DNA from: Candidatus Aalborgicola defluviihabitans
GTDB taxonomy: Bacteria; Pseudomonadota; Gammaproteobacteria; Burkholderiales; Burkholderiaceae_C
Direction of reading: 5' to 3'
NCBI GenBank assembly: GCA_016705575.1
Contig: JADIXX010000003.1
Span: 558,001-622,000 of the forward strand
DNA: 64,000 bases
A model generated the notes under the pieces. The model was not told the DNA's origin, ran no database searches, and was given only the letters and a program-made list of their open reading frames with translations. Made by a program: the position numbers and the translations under genes. How positions within the stretch are numbered: the stretch's first letter is position 1; every line of letters starts with the position of its first letter. Below are positions 1 through 9,151 of the stretch, one piece after another.

Positions 1-1
1 C

Positions 2-1243
2 GAGATGCGCCGTGATTGGGCAATGGCCAATCGCCTGCCGCAAGACCTGGTAGAGGCGCAAAGCCTGGCCGCTGCCCGCTGCGAGCATGCCTGGCGCACG
101 CAGCGCAAGGCCAACGATTGGGTCGGCTTTGCCCGCAACCTGAGCGAGGTCGTGAAGCTGGCTCGCCAAGAAGCACACATGCTGGCCGATGCCACCGGAG
201 TCACGCCCTACGAAGCCCTGATGGACAAGTTTGAACCAGGTATGCGCGAGAGCACCATCACCGCGCTGTTTGGCGAAGTCAAGACTTGGCTGCCAGGACT
301 GATCACCCAGGTGATGGAGCGGCAACAACACGAAACCGTAGTCGCCGCCATTGGCCCCTTTCCGGTGGAGCGCCAACGCGCCCTGGGCGTGGACGTCATG
401 GGTCTGCTGGGCTTTGACTTTGAGGGCGGGCGGCTGGACATTTCTACCCACCCCTTTTGCGGCGGCGTGCCGCAGGATGTGCGCATTACCACCCGCTACA
501 ACGAGGCCACTTTTGCGCCCAGCTTGTCGGGCATCATCCATGAAACCGGACATGCACGGTATGAGCAGCGCCTGCCGCGCGATACCCTGCACCTTCCGGT
601 GGGGCGTGCGCGTTCCATGGGCGTGCACGAGAGTCAAAGCCTGTCGTTTGAAATGCAATTGGCGCGCAGCCCGGCCTTTTTGCAGCTGATTGCACCGCTG
701 ATCAAGAGGCACCTGGGCGATCAGCCCGCGTTTGATGCCGACAACCTGGCCCGGCTCTTCACCCGCGTCCATCGTGGTTTTATCCGCGTCGATGCCGACG
801 AGCTGACCTACCCAGCCCATGTGATCCTGCGATTTGAAATCGAGCGCGCCCTGATCGACAGCGAGATTGAGGTGGACGACATCCCCGCGCTGTGGACCCA
901 GAAGATGCGCGACTACCTGGGCGTGGATGTGGCCGGCAATTACGAGAATGGTTGCATGCAGGACATCCATTGGCCGTCTGGCATGTTTGGCTATTTTCCC
1001 AGCTACACGCTGGGTGCCATGTACGCCGCACAGTACTTTGCCACCATCCGCAAGCTGCACCCTGATCTGGATGCGCGCATTGCCGGTGGCGACCTGTCAC
1101 CTGTGATGAACTGGCTGGACGCCAACATCTGGAGCCAGGCCAGCCGCTGGAGCACCGATGCACTGATTACCCGCGCCACGGGTGAACCGCTCAACGCCCT
1201 CTACTTCCGCCAGCACCTGGTGGGGCGCTACCTCAATGCCTAA
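2..1243 (+). CDS. Carboxypeptidase Taq (M32 metallopeptidase), 5' end outside window
   Basis: Zinc carboxypeptidase of the thermostable M32 family, which removes C-terminal residues from peptides in the cytoplasm. The visible frame contains the family HExxH zinc motif as HETGH (bases 539-553) followed by ARYEQ, and the conserved PSYTLGAMYAAQ stretch near the C-terminus. About 413 residues are visible, against roughly 500 for complete members, and the frame is open to the first base, so the real start lies upstream. The ATG at base 5 is probably internal. It is followed after 24 bp by a convergent gene. Family assignment is firm; the physiological substrate is unknown. Confidence 0.93.
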   Translation, partial: EMRRDWAMANRLPQDLVEAQSLAAARCEHAWRTQRKANDWVGFARNLSEVVKLARQEAHMLADATGVTPYEALMDKFEPGMRESTITALFGEVKTWLPGLITQVMERQQHETVVAAIGPFPVERQRALGVDVMGLLGFDFEGGRLDISTHPFCGGVPQDVRITTRYNEATFAPSLSGIIHETGHARYEQRLPRDTLHLPVGRARSMGVHESQSLSFEMQLARSPAFLQLIAPLIKRHLGDQPAFDADNLARLFTRVHRGFIRVDADELTYPAHVILRFEIERALIDSEIEVDDIPALWTQKMRDYLGVDVAGNYENGCMQDIHWPSGMFGYFPSYTLGAMYAAQYFATIRKLHPDLDARIAGGDLSPVMNWLDANIWSQASRWSTDALITRATGEPLNALYFRQHLVGRYLNA

Positions 1244-1267
1244 AGGTGTGCGCTACGCTGGCCCGCT

Positions 1268-2269
1268 TTATTGCAGGCTGGCGCAGTCGGCGCCTCCAGT
1301 CAGGTGCACTTTTAGCGGGACGGTCGCGCCGTCCTGGTATTTGCTCCACACGCTTTCAGAAACGTTGCAAGTCCATGTCTTGCCGTTTGCACTCAGCACC
1401 AGCACATAGGTCTCGCGCCGTGCACCCTGGCGCTCAGAACCGATCGCGCCCACCCCACTGTTACCACCGAGAAAGTTGGCATTGAGGTTACCCGCGCTGG
1501 GCCACACAGGCATCAATGATTCCTGCGTACCTGCCTTGACCGCGCGCACAGAGCGCCAGCGGTTGACGGAGTAGCGACAGCGGTCGTCGTACACCGGTTC
1601 TGAGCGGTAGCGCGGCGTGCACTCGCGCCGCTTGACAAAAGTGCCGTCACCCTTGTCGATGCGTTCGTCATGGCAAGTCTGGCCGTCCGCCACCTGGCGG
1701 GTTGAGCGTTGCTCGCGGTTGCGTGAGACGCCATACGCGTCCCCCGGCACACTGTCGCACCAGACCGAGTCCGACACACGGCCCATCTGCTCGATCTGGA
1801 TCTCGCGCGCCCAACTGCGCTGAGCCACGGTTGCCGTGGTTTCCTTGGTGCTGCTGAACAAAAAGACCAACCCAACCACCAACAATGCCAATGCGGCCAG
1901 TACCCAGCGCGCCCAGCCCAATCCGCGCCGGGGTGGTGGGGCTGGCGCAGCTACAGGCTCTGGCAGCGCGGCTGACGTGTCTGCCACCAAAGCCACAGGT
2001 TTGGTGCCGTCCTTGCCGGCCCCGCAATTGGTGCAAAACGCAGCGGCTGCCGAGTTGGGCGAACTGCAATAGACACAACGCCAGTCTGCGCCCACAAACT
2101 GGTGGTTCTTTGCCTCAACCTCTTCACCCGGCTTGGGAAAATAGCGCTTGGCCGGGTCTTGCGCCGTGCCACAGGTGGGGCAGTGCCGGTGGCTGTCGCC
2201 CAGCAGGCCCAACGTGCCGCACTGGGGGCAGTCCCAAAGCATTTCGTAATAGGTTTCTTGTTCGGCCAT
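1268..2269 (-). CDS. Double zinc-ribbon protein with one membrane helix
   Basis: A 333-residue protein whose first 85 residues hold two zinc ribbons: C14-x2-C17 with C30-x2-C33, and C65-x2-C68 with C79-x2-C82. A proline/alanine-rich linker leads to a single hydrophobic helix at about residues 122-138. The remaining ~190 residues form a basic, presumably extracytoplasmic domain with several cysteines and no family I recognise. Such ribbon-plus-helix proteins are usually annotated as hypothetical zinc ribbon proteins. The ATG at 2269 places the ribbons at the extreme N-terminus. It is convergent with the carboxypeptidase gene. Function unknown. Confidence 0.8.
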   Translation of the reverse strand: MAEQETYYEMLWDCPQCGTLGLLGDSHRHCPTCGTAQDPAKRYFPKPGEEVEAKNHQFVGADWRCVYCSSPNSAAAAFCTNCGAGKDGTKPVALVADTSAALPEPVAAPAPPPRRGLGWARWVLAALALLVVGLVFLFSSTKETTATVAQRSWAREIQIEQMGRVSDSVWCDSVPGDAYGVSRNREQRSTRQVADGQTCHDERIDKGDGTFVKRRECTPRYRSEPVYDDRCRYSVNRWRSVRAVKAGTQESLMPVWPSAGNLNANFLGGNSGVGAIGSERQGARRETYVLVLSANGKTWTCNVSESVWSKYQDGATVPLKVHLTGGADCASLQ

Positions 2270-2532
2270 GGTGCATTCCGGGTTGCAAGCTCACAGGATT
2301 TGCTTGAGCGGGATTATGGCGTGCTGAGTTGCGTTGCGGCCACGCGGCAAAGACTGGGCGCGGCGCAAGGCTGGGAGATGACCAGCCGGGCAGCGAATGC
2401 GATGGAGCGGAAGTCAGCTTTGTGTCGATTGCCGAGATACAGCTGACAGATCAAGCTGTGACAAACCAGTCGTTTAAAACATTTGGGCTTTCATGCGCTG
2501 CCGGTATAACCCACTCGCCACCCAGAGAAACC

Positions 2533-4307
2533 ATGCTCCACTACAGTGCCCCTATGACGAATACACCAGATCTGAAAACTTCCGCAACCGTCGCGACACT
2601 TGACGATCTTGCAAAATTGGCAAGCTACTCGCTCGTGGACACGCTCAATTGCGATCCTGACGCCAAAGCAAATGGAGTCGACCACGCACCGCGACAAGTC
2701 TTCACCGGCCACTTTGTTCCCGTCAATCCGACGCCAATCCAAGACTCTGAGTACGTTGCGCATAGCCAGACGTTTTTCCACGAACTTGGCTTCGCCGATA
2801 GCATGGCGCATTCGGCCGACTTCATGCGGATGTTCTCCGGTGACCTCTCGCGTGTTCCAGAGTCCATGCGCAAGATCGGTTGGGCGACTGGCTACGCACT
2901 TTCAATCTTCGGCACCGAGTACACCCAACAGTGCCCGTTCCAAACCGGCAACGGATACGGCGACGGCCGCGCAGTTTCCGTGCTAGAGGCTGTCATCAAC
3001 GGCCAACGCTGGGAAATGCAGCTCAAGGGCGGCGGGCGCACGCCCTACTGCCGCGGTGCGGACGGCCGCGCCGTTCTGCGGTCGAGCGTTCGGGAGTTCT
3101 TGGCACAGGAATCCATGCACGCGCTGGGCGTGCCAACATCGCGGTCTTTGAGCTTGTACGTTTCGAAGTCCGATAAGGTCCAGCGACCGTGGTATTCGCA
3201 GGGGTCGCGCGCTAGGGACCCCGACAGGTTTATATCGGAGGCAGTCGCCATCTCGACACGGGTTGCACCGTCCTTCATTCGGGTCGGCCAACTGGAGCTT
3301 TTCGGTCGCCGCGCCCGCAAGCAGGAGCACCCGCAAGCGCTGCAAGAGCTTGAGAAGATTGTTCTTCACCTAATTGATCGCGAATACGGTGACGTCATCG
3401 ACAAACATCTCGGTACTGCCGAGAAAGTTCTTTTGCTCGCGCGCGCCTTCCGCAGCCGCCTGACCGCGTTGGTGGCGAATTGGATTCGCGTGGGCTACTG
3501 CCAGGGCAACTTCAACAGCGATAACTGCGCGGCCGGTGGCTTCACACTGGACTACGGTCCGTTCGGGTTTTGCGAGGTGTTTAGCCCGCACTACCAGCCG
3601 TGGACGGGTGGCGGACAGCACTTCGCGTTCTTGAACCAACCCGTCGCAGCGGAGCGCAACTTCCATATGTTTTGTACTGCATTGCAGCCATTGCTCACAT
3701 CACTGACGTCGCAAAAGGACTGCTTGCAACAGCTCGACCAAATTCGCGGAGGATTCTCGGCAGAGATGCAAACGCAATTGGAGCAAATGTGGGCAGCCAA
3801 GCTTGGACTCGACACTTTTAACGCTGCATTGTTCAATGAGCTTCAAACACTCATGGCGCAGACGCCAGTGGACTACACCATCTTTTTCCGTGAGCTCTCG
3901 ACGCTGCCGGACGATATTGGTCCGCTCAAAAAGAGCTTTTATGAGGCCTATGAAGGAATGGACAAGCGATCTGGTCAGCTTGGCTCGCCATGTGGCAGTC
4001 GCTGGTCGGTAGCAGTAGTGCAAACACGAGCACGAGCGACGCGAATGCTTTTAAACCCCGCTCCCGTGATCAGATCTCCAGACAGATGAAACTCGTTAAT
4101 CCGAAGTACATCTTGCGCGAGTGGTTCCTTGCGCCTGCATATCGCCAAGCAAGCGCGGGGGACTACGCCTTGGTTCGAGAATTGCAGAAAGTTATGACGC
4201 AGCCCTACGCCGAGCAGTCGCAGGAAGTGGAGGAAAGATACTACAGACTGAAGCCTACTGAACTCTTTGAGATGGGTGGCTTGTCGCATTTGAGCTGCTC
4301 GTCATGA
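2533..4307 (+). pseudogene. selO: Protein adenylyltransferase SelO (YdiU family), interrupted by one frameshift
   Basis: SelO proteins are pseudokinases that transfer AMP to protein side chains. Frame 1 carries the family core: LKGGGRTPYCRGADGRAVLR, SSVREFLAQESMHALGVP, and the metal-binding NSDN/DYGPFGF region. After about base 3955 frame 1 turns into unrelated sequence and stops at 4089. The expected C-terminus (AWLA, then VNPKYILREW, ending HLSCSS) continues in frame 3 up to 4307. The switch lies between 3954 and 3975, because frame 3 has a stop at 3951. One missing base (or two extra) explains it. Either the gene is broken or the sequence has an error. ATG 2533 is chosen for the weak GAGA upstream; ATG 2554 is possible. 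Confidence 0.85.
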
Positions 4308-4393
4308 TGATCCTTTCATTGATCGGCCGGTGCGGCGCTGTTGGCGCTAATGCGAACTTGTCAGGAGGTGCTGGGATTTGGTGACATGGCTCC

Positions 4394-4406
4394 GGGGGGG
4401 GGGGGG
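4394..4406. repeat. G13 homopolymer
   Basis: Thirteen consecutive G in the otherwise non-repetitive 272-bp gap between selO and the hydroxyacyl-CoA dehydrogenase gene. I see no supported gene in that gap. The tract sits immediately before an ATG of a short unconvincing ORF (4409-4645). It is either a length-variable tract or a sequencing/assembly artefact. Confidence 0.9.
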
Positions 4407-4579
4407 CCATGAACATCCGCTCAGAAGATTCCAGCCAGTCCCCGCTTCTGGTCGATTGTGAAAGTACCATTTCCAACGGACACGGTTGGCGTCGCCGCAG
4501 AATGCAGCGCGTTCCAACACCCTATCTGCCACCACGGACCGGTCTCGCCTACACAGCAGGCAATCCCAATGGCAAGCGC

Positions 4580-5428
4580 TTAGTACTGATACACCCCACG
4601 CCCCGACTTGCGCCCCAGGTGCCCGGCTGCAACCTTCTCGCGTAGAAGCGGGCAAGGGCGGTACTTGCTGTCGCCAAACTCGGCCAGGTACACCTCCATC
4701 ACGGCCAGGCAGACGTCCAGGCCCACCATGTCGGCCAGGGCCAGGGGGCCTATGGGTTGGTTGCAGCCCAGCTTCATGCCGGCGTCAATGTCTTCTGGTG
4801 TGGCCAAACCTTCGGACAGCACGAAAAACGCTTCGTTAATCATGGGCACCAGGATGCGGTTGACCACAAAGCCGGGTGCGTTCTTCACGGTAATTGGTGA
4901 CTTACCCAGCGCCTTGGCCATGGCCTGCACGGCATCGTGCGTGGCGTCGCTGGTTTGCAGGCCACGAATGATTTCCACCAGCGCCATCATAGGCACCGGG
5001 TTGAAGAAGTGCATGCCGATGAAGCGCTCGGCGCGGCTGGTCACGGCAGCCAGTTTGGTGATGGAAATGGATGAGGTGTTGGACGCGATGATCACGTCGG
5101 CCGGCACGATAGCGTCGATCTGCTTGAGGATTTTGACCTTCAGGTCGTAGTTCTCGGTGGCGGCCTCAATCACCAGTTGCGAAGCCTTCAGGTCGTCATA
5201 GCTGGTGCTGCCTTTGATGCGGGCCAGCGCGGCGTCTTTGTCGGCAGCGGTGATTTTTTCTTTCTTGAGCAGACGGTCCAGGCTGCCGGCCACGGTGGCC
5301 ATGCCCTTCGCCACGGCGGCTTCAGAAATGTCGACCATCACGACGTTGATGCCCGATGTGGCGCAAATCTGTGCGATGCCGTTGCCCATGGTTCCTGCGC
5401 CGATGATGCCTACTGTTGTGATGCTCAT
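4580..5428 (-). CDS. paaH: 3-hydroxybutyryl-CoA dehydrogenase
   Basis: NAD(P)-dependent 3-hydroxyacyl-CoA dehydrogenase, interconverting 3-hydroxybutyryl-CoA and acetoacetyl-CoA in polyhydroxybutyrate, butyrate or phenylacetate metabolism. The N-terminal Rossmann motif is GIIGAGTMGNGIAQ at residues ~7-20. The 3HCDH signature region follows (IGMHFFNPVPMMALVEIIRG), and then the C-terminal domain (PGFVVNRILVPMINEA, LADMVGLD). The 282-residue length is typical of the short hbd/paaH type. The start is ATG 5428, directly before SITTVGIIGAGTMG, with AGGA upstream; an in-frame extension to 5470 is unlikely. It stands alone, so the pathway is not fixed by context. The symbol is a family-level guess (hbd equally possible). 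Confidence 0.92.
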   Translation of the reverse strand: MSITTVGIIGAGTMGNGIAQICATSGINVVMVDISEAAVAKGMATVAGSLDRLLKKEKITAADKDAALARIKGSTSYDDLKASQLVIEAATENYDLKVKILKQIDAIVPADVIIASNTSSISITKLAAVTSRAERFIGMHFFNPVPMMALVEIIRGLQTSDATHDAVQAMAKALGKSPITVKNAPGFVVNRILVPMINEAFFVLSEGLATPEDIDAGMKLGCNQPIGPLALADMVGLDVCLAVMEVYLAEFGDSKYRPCPLLREKVAAGHLGRKSGRGVYQY

Positions 5429-5629
5429 GATGAATAGATCCTGATAGATTAAGCTGGCTGACAAGCTCAATATAGTACCTGCAACCAGTGCCAGTCGAAG
5501 TCTGCGGAGTTGCTAATGCGGCACCATATCTAGGCAGAATGGTCAAAATTGTTAGCAAATGAGGCTGGCGCTTGAGTTCGTCTGATGTGTGATGCACAAT
5601 GTTTGGGTAATATTTTTGGGGTGTACAAA

Positions 5630-6487
5630 ATGAGAATGTTTATTGGTCTCGGCCTGATGGCTGCTTTGCTCGCAGGATGTGGTGGTGGTTCAGGTGGCAC
5701 GGATTGCGCTGGAAGTGTGAACCGGTGTAACGTTCCGCCAGTTGCTATTGCAAGCGCTGCGCCGACTGTTTTGGTCGGATCAACGGTGTCGCTTGATGGC
5801 TCGAAAAGTATGGATGCCGACGGCAATCCGCTTACCTATTCTTGGGCATTCGTTTCCATGCCCGAGGTGAGTAAAACCACGATATTCAACCCCACATCCG
5901 CCCACCCCACGTTTGCCCCGGATATCGCCGGCATTTATGTCATCAGCCTGACGGTGAATGACACTAAGACCAATGGCGCTCCTGCAATTGTGACGATAAC
6001 GGCCAGCGATACGAATCTGTCAATTACGCAAGCCCCGTTTTCGGCTGGCAGTACGATTCCATTGAAGTTTGCCGCAACCGTAGTTGGTGGCAGCAATATT
6101 TCACCTCAGTTGAGTATTGGTGATATTCCTGTCGGTACGGACAGGTTTGCCATTGTCATGGATGATGAAACCGCTCCGTGCCAACCCGGACTGGGCGCTT
6201 GCCGGCACTGGGGTGTTTTCAATTTGCCGGTTTCGAAGACCCTCATTGGTGAGGGGGAAGACTTGTTGTTGCAAAACGGCACTTTGTACGGTTCCAATAA
6301 AAATGGCACTGTCGGATACCTTGGCCCTGACGCAACTTCACAGCACACGTACAAGTTGACGGTGTACGCGTTAGCCGTTACCGCACCATTCCTCAGCTAT
6401 ATACCCGAATACAACCGGGCAAAATTCGAGATCGATTTCAAATCCTACATTCTGGGTAAAGCCACTATTACCGGTGTGTATCCCTAA
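5630..6487 (+). CDS. Lipoprotein with PKD-like domain
   Basis: Predicted secreted lipoprotein of 285 residues. The N-terminus MRMFIGLGLMAALLAGCGGG is a signal peptide with lipobox LAGC. Residues ~40-130 resemble a PKD/Ig-like repeat (DGSKSMDADGNPLTYSWAF, then a YVISLTVND strand), a fold used in surface adhesion and carbohydrate-binding proteins. The C-terminal half has no recognised domain. ATG 5630 is preferred over 5585 because it starts the signal peptide. Base composition is noticeably more AT-rich than the flanking metabolic genes, which could point to acquisition by transfer. It is an isolated gene with a terminator-like hairpin downstream. Function unknown. Confidence 0.75.
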   Translation: MRMFIGLGLMAALLAGCGGGSGGTDCAGSVNRCNVPPVAIASAAPTVLVGSTVSLDGSKSMDADGNPLTYSWAFVSMPEVSKTTIFNPTSAHPTFAPDIAGIYVISLTVNDTKTNGAPAIVTITASDTNLSITQAPFSAGSTIPLKFAATVVGGSNISPQLSIGDIPVGTDRFAIVMDDETAPCQPGLGACRHWGVFNLPVSKTLIGEGEDLLLQNGTLYGSNKNGTVGYLGPDATSQHTYKLTVYALAVTAPFLSYIPEYNRAKFEIDFKSYILGKATITGVYP

Positions 6488-6562
6488 CTGTTGGGGACAA
6501 TTGGGCGCAGCCAGTTGAGAAGACTCTGCGTCGAGTCGCCGGTCCATTTCCGATACTTTCCT

Positions 6563-6600
6563 GCCCGGTTGGCAAGTTGAAACCGGGCGGGTTAGTTTTT
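6563..6600 (+). terminator. Probable intrinsic terminator after the PKD lipoprotein gene
   Basis: Stem GCCCGGTT (6563-6570), ten-base loop, AACCGGGC (6581-6588), followed by a T-rich tail ending in TTTTT at 6600. It lies 76 bp past the lipoprotein stop on the same strand. Confidence 0.55.
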
Positions 6601-6655
6601 GCTGACGGTGTTTCCCTGAGCCTGTTGGCGCATTGTGTGCGGGCCAAGGTGGGGC

Positions 6656-6787
6656 ATCATCAAATGCCAGTTCGGATTTGTGGAAGTGCGCTACCGTGGC
6701 CTGAAGAACAACATCGCAGAGATCTACACCATGTCTACACTGTCCCTCGGCGCCAACAGTGTGACCGCAGGCAAGATGGCATCTTGA
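6656..6787 (+). pseudogene. C-terminal remnant of an IS5-family transposase
   Basis: Frame 2 from about 6656 to the TGA at 6785-6787 reads IIKCQFGFVEVRYRGLKKN-like (here RGLKNN), then IAEIYTMSTLSLGAN. This matches the conserved end of IS5-family DDE transposases (…VRYRGLAKNTAQLHTLFALSNLW). Only ~43 codons remain. There is no start codon, no catalytic D or E region and no visible inverted repeat, so the copy is dead. The gap 6488-6834 otherwise holds only a terminator and the first part of a dispersed repeat. Confidence 0.75.
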
Positions 6788-6800
6788 AAATAGACCCCTA

Positions 6801-6841
6801 GCCCTCGTGAATACTACGTAAGTTGCTATTATGTTTATAGC
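6801..6841 (+). repeat. Dispersed 41-nt element, copy 1 (overlaps hemL end)
   Basis: GCCCTC 6801-6806, 18-nt spacer, GCTAT 6825-6829, 7-nt loop, ATAGC 6837-6841. The stem extends to 7 bp (TTGCTAT/ATAGCAA). It is antisense to hemL, and the element's second stem arm encodes the last hemL codons and the stop codon. Confidence 0.85.
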
Positions 6842-8139
6842 AAATTGAAAATTTCTACTGCTGAATGGACAGTGGCTTGCAAGTCAGCATCGGTATGCGC
6901 GGCACTCATAAAACCGGCCTCATATAACGCTGGTGCAAAGTACACGCCGCGGTCCAGCATGCCGTGGAACAGCGTGTTGAAACGCTGGTTGTCGGTGGTC
7001 ATGACCTTGGCGTAGTTCTGCGGCAGGGTATCGAACAGGAAGAATCCGAACATGCCGCCCTCAGAGTCCACACTAAAGGGAACCCCCGCCTTGTCGGCAG
7101 CGCCCTTTAGACCCGCCATCAGCGTTTGGGTCTTAGCCCCCAGGGCTTCGTAAAAGCCGGGTTTTTTGATTTCGCGCAGTGTGGCCAGGCCGCAGGCCGT
7201 CGCCACCGGGTTACCCGACAAAGTGCCAGCCTGGTACACCGGGCCCAAGGGGGCGAGTTGTTCCATCACGGCGCGTTTGCCGCCAAAAGCCGCCAGCGGC
7301 ATACCACCGCCAATAACCTTGCCCAAGACCGTGATGTCGGGCTCAAAGCCCGGAATGGATTTTGCGTACACGCCTTGCGCACAGCGCAGACCCACGCGAA
7401 AACCCGTCATCACTTCATCAAAAATGAATAGGGCGCCGTATTGGGTACACAGTTCACGGCAACGCTGCATGAAGGGGATGGAGGCACGTACAAAGTTCAT
7501 GTTGCCGGCAATCGGCTCAATGATCAGGCAGGCCATATCCTTGCCATGCAGGGTAAAAGCTTTTTCGAGTTGGGCGACGTCGTTGTATTCCAGAACCAAG
7601 GTGTGCTGCACCACTTCGGCAGGTACGCCGGCACTGGTGGCATGACCAAAAGTTGCCAGGCCGGAGCCGGCTTTGACCAATAGTGCGTCGGCGTGTCCGT
7701 GGTAGCAACCTTCAAATTTGAGGATCTTGTTGCGGCCGGTGGCGCCGCGTGCCAGGCGGATGGCGCTCATGCCAGCTTCGGTGCCGCTGCTGACCAGGCG
7801 CACCATGTCCATGCTGGGAACCAGACTGAGAATTTCTTCCGCCAGTTCGACCTCGCGCTCAGTGGGTGCGCCAAACGAGAAGCCTTCCAGACAGGCTTTT
7901 TGAACGGCTTCGACCACGGCGGGGTGGCCGTGGCCCAGGATCATGGGCCCCCAGGATCCGATGTAATCGATGTACTGCTTGCCATTGGCATCCCAAAAAT
8001 AGGCACCTTGCGCGCGCGAGACAAAGCGCGGCGTGCCGCCCACGGCCTTGAAGGCGCGCACGGGAGAGTTGACGCCGCCGGGTATGACGTGTCGGGCGCG
8101 TTCAAAAAGTTGTAGGTTGCGGTCAGTGGCGGGTGTCAT
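6835..8139 (-). CDS. hemL: Glutamate-1-semialdehyde 2,1-aminomutase
   Basis: PLP enzyme converting glutamate-1-semialdehyde to 5-aminolevulinate, the first dedicated precursor of heme and other tetrapyrroles (C5 pathway). Seen: PGGVNSPVRAF near the start, the PLP-lysine region TVLGKVIGGGMPLAAFGG, and FDEVMTGFRVG. The 434-residue length is typical. ATG 8139 is chosen because it begins MTPATDRNLQLFERA; the frame is open further upstream but lacks family similarity there. Its start overlaps the end of thiD by 17 bp, so the two are probably co-transcribed. The last three codons and the TAA lie inside a dispersed repeat element, so the native C-terminus was apparently reshaped. Confidence 0.97.
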   Translation of the reverse strand: MTPATDRNLQLFERARHVIPGGVNSPVRAFKAVGGTPRFVSRAQGAYFWDANGKQYIDYIGSWGPMILGHGHPAVVEAVQKACLEGFSFGAPTEREVELAEEILSLVPSMDMVRLVSSGTEAGMSAIRLARGATGRNKILKFEGCYHGHADALLVKAGSGLATFGHATSAGVPAEVVQHTLVLEYNDVAQLEKAFTLHGKDMACLIIEPIAGNMNFVRASIPFMQRCRELCTQYGALFIFDEVMTGFRVGLRCAQGVYAKSIPGFEPDITVLGKVIGGGMPLAAFGGKRAVMEQLAPLGPVYQAGTLSGNPVATACGLATLREIKKPGFYEALGAKTQTLMAGLKGAADKAGVPFSVDSEGGMFGFFLFDTLPQNYAKVMTTDNQRFNTLFHGMLDRGVYFAPALYEAGFMSAAHTDADLQATVHSAVEIFNLL

Positions 8140-9031
8140 TGGGTGAGATTTCAAAGGAGGATTCTTGGGGAGGTTCGTCGTCGGGCTCGGGATGCGCCCA
8201 GAACAGACGATCGGGCAGCACATTGCCCATGCCGGGTCGAAAGCCGCTTTCCAGACAGCGGTCCAGGTAGCTCAGGGCTTCATTGGTGGCTTCCGTTAGT
8301 TCAGTGCCGGCGGCGATCAAGGCGGCCAGGGCGGCCGACAGGGTATCTCCTGCGCCAGAAAACACGGCCTCAAAGCGCTCGAACTTGTTGCTACAAAGCA
8401 CCGAAGTGGGGGTGCACAGCGTGTTTTCGATGAATTGGTCCGGCAAAGGGATACCGGTGACCAGTGTGTAGGGCACGCCGAATGCATTGGCGGCGCGGGC
8501 AATATCGCGCGCGGTGGGACTGCGTTCGGCACTCCACTCCGGTAGCAGCCAGCGCGACAGGGTGCTGTGGTTTCCAACCAACACGGTAGTCAATGGCAGC
8601 AGCAGCTCCGTGTGGGCGTCTTGGTACAGATCAATCTGGTCTTCTTGCCACCACGACAGGTCGGGCATGTAGGCCACCAACGGGATGTCGGAGTAGTCCG
8701 AAGCCAGTTCGGCAATGGCGCTGAGGTTTTCTGGGGAGCCCACAAAACCCGTCTTGATAACTTGCACAGGAACGTCTTCGAGGATGGTTCGAGCCTGTTC
8801 TGTAACGGCTTCGTCGTCCATGCAAAAGTGGTCGTATACCTCGGCACTATCACGGGCGTAGGCTCCGGTGATGACGGGCAATGCGTGGGCGCCGATCGAT
8901 GCAATGGATGTGATGTCGGCTGTGATTCCGCCCGCGCCACTGGGGTCATTGGCGTTGAAGACCATCACGCAACCAATTGGCCCGTCTTCCTCGACTTCAA
9001 TCTCGGCGGTGGGGTCTGGTAGGGACGACAT
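8123..9031 (-). CDS. thiD: Hydroxymethylpyrimidine/phosphomethylpyrimidine kinase
   Basis: Ribokinase-fold kinase that phosphorylates hydroxymethylpyrimidine in thiamine biosynthesis. Seen: the substrate-binding N-terminus VMVFNANDPSGAGGITAD and the C-terminal ATP/anion-hole motif FSGAGDTLSAALAALIAAG. The protein has 302 residues, slightly longer than typical ThiD because of an acidic tail (DDEPPQESSFE). In the N-terminal motif an N replaces the more usual SGS of E. coli-type ThiD. ATG 9031 is chosen; longer in-frame starts reach into the rubredoxin gene on the other strand and are rejected. It is the first gene of a two-gene unit with hemL. Confidence 0.88.
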   Translation of the reverse strand: MSSLPDPTAEIEVEEDGPIGCVMVFNANDPSGAGGITADITSIASIGAHALPVITGAYARDSAEVYDHFCMDDEAVTEQARTILEDVPVQVIKTGFVGSPENLSAIAELASDYSDIPLVAYMPDLSWWQEDQIDLYQDAHTELLLPLTTVLVGNHSTLSRWLLPEWSAERSPTARDIARAANAFGVPYTLVTGIPLPDQFIENTLCTPTSVLCSNKFERFEAVFSGAGDTLSAALAALIAAGTELTEATNEALSYLDRCLESGFRPGMGNVLPDRLFWAHPEPDDEPPQESSFEISPNDTRH

Positions 9032-9151
9032 GAATGGGCCTGTCTTAGGGTTTGTCAGCAGACAGAATGGCGCAGTTTGGACTGATACAGGGCATTTTGC
9101 CGATACTGCTTCGATACAATCCTTGCATTCTATTCGAAGGCCCTTTAAGCT

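Noticed and set aside
4347..4655. Short ORFs on both strands between selO and paaH
   Set aside because: No ribosome binding site and no recognisable family; they overlap the G13 run and the 3' end of paaH.
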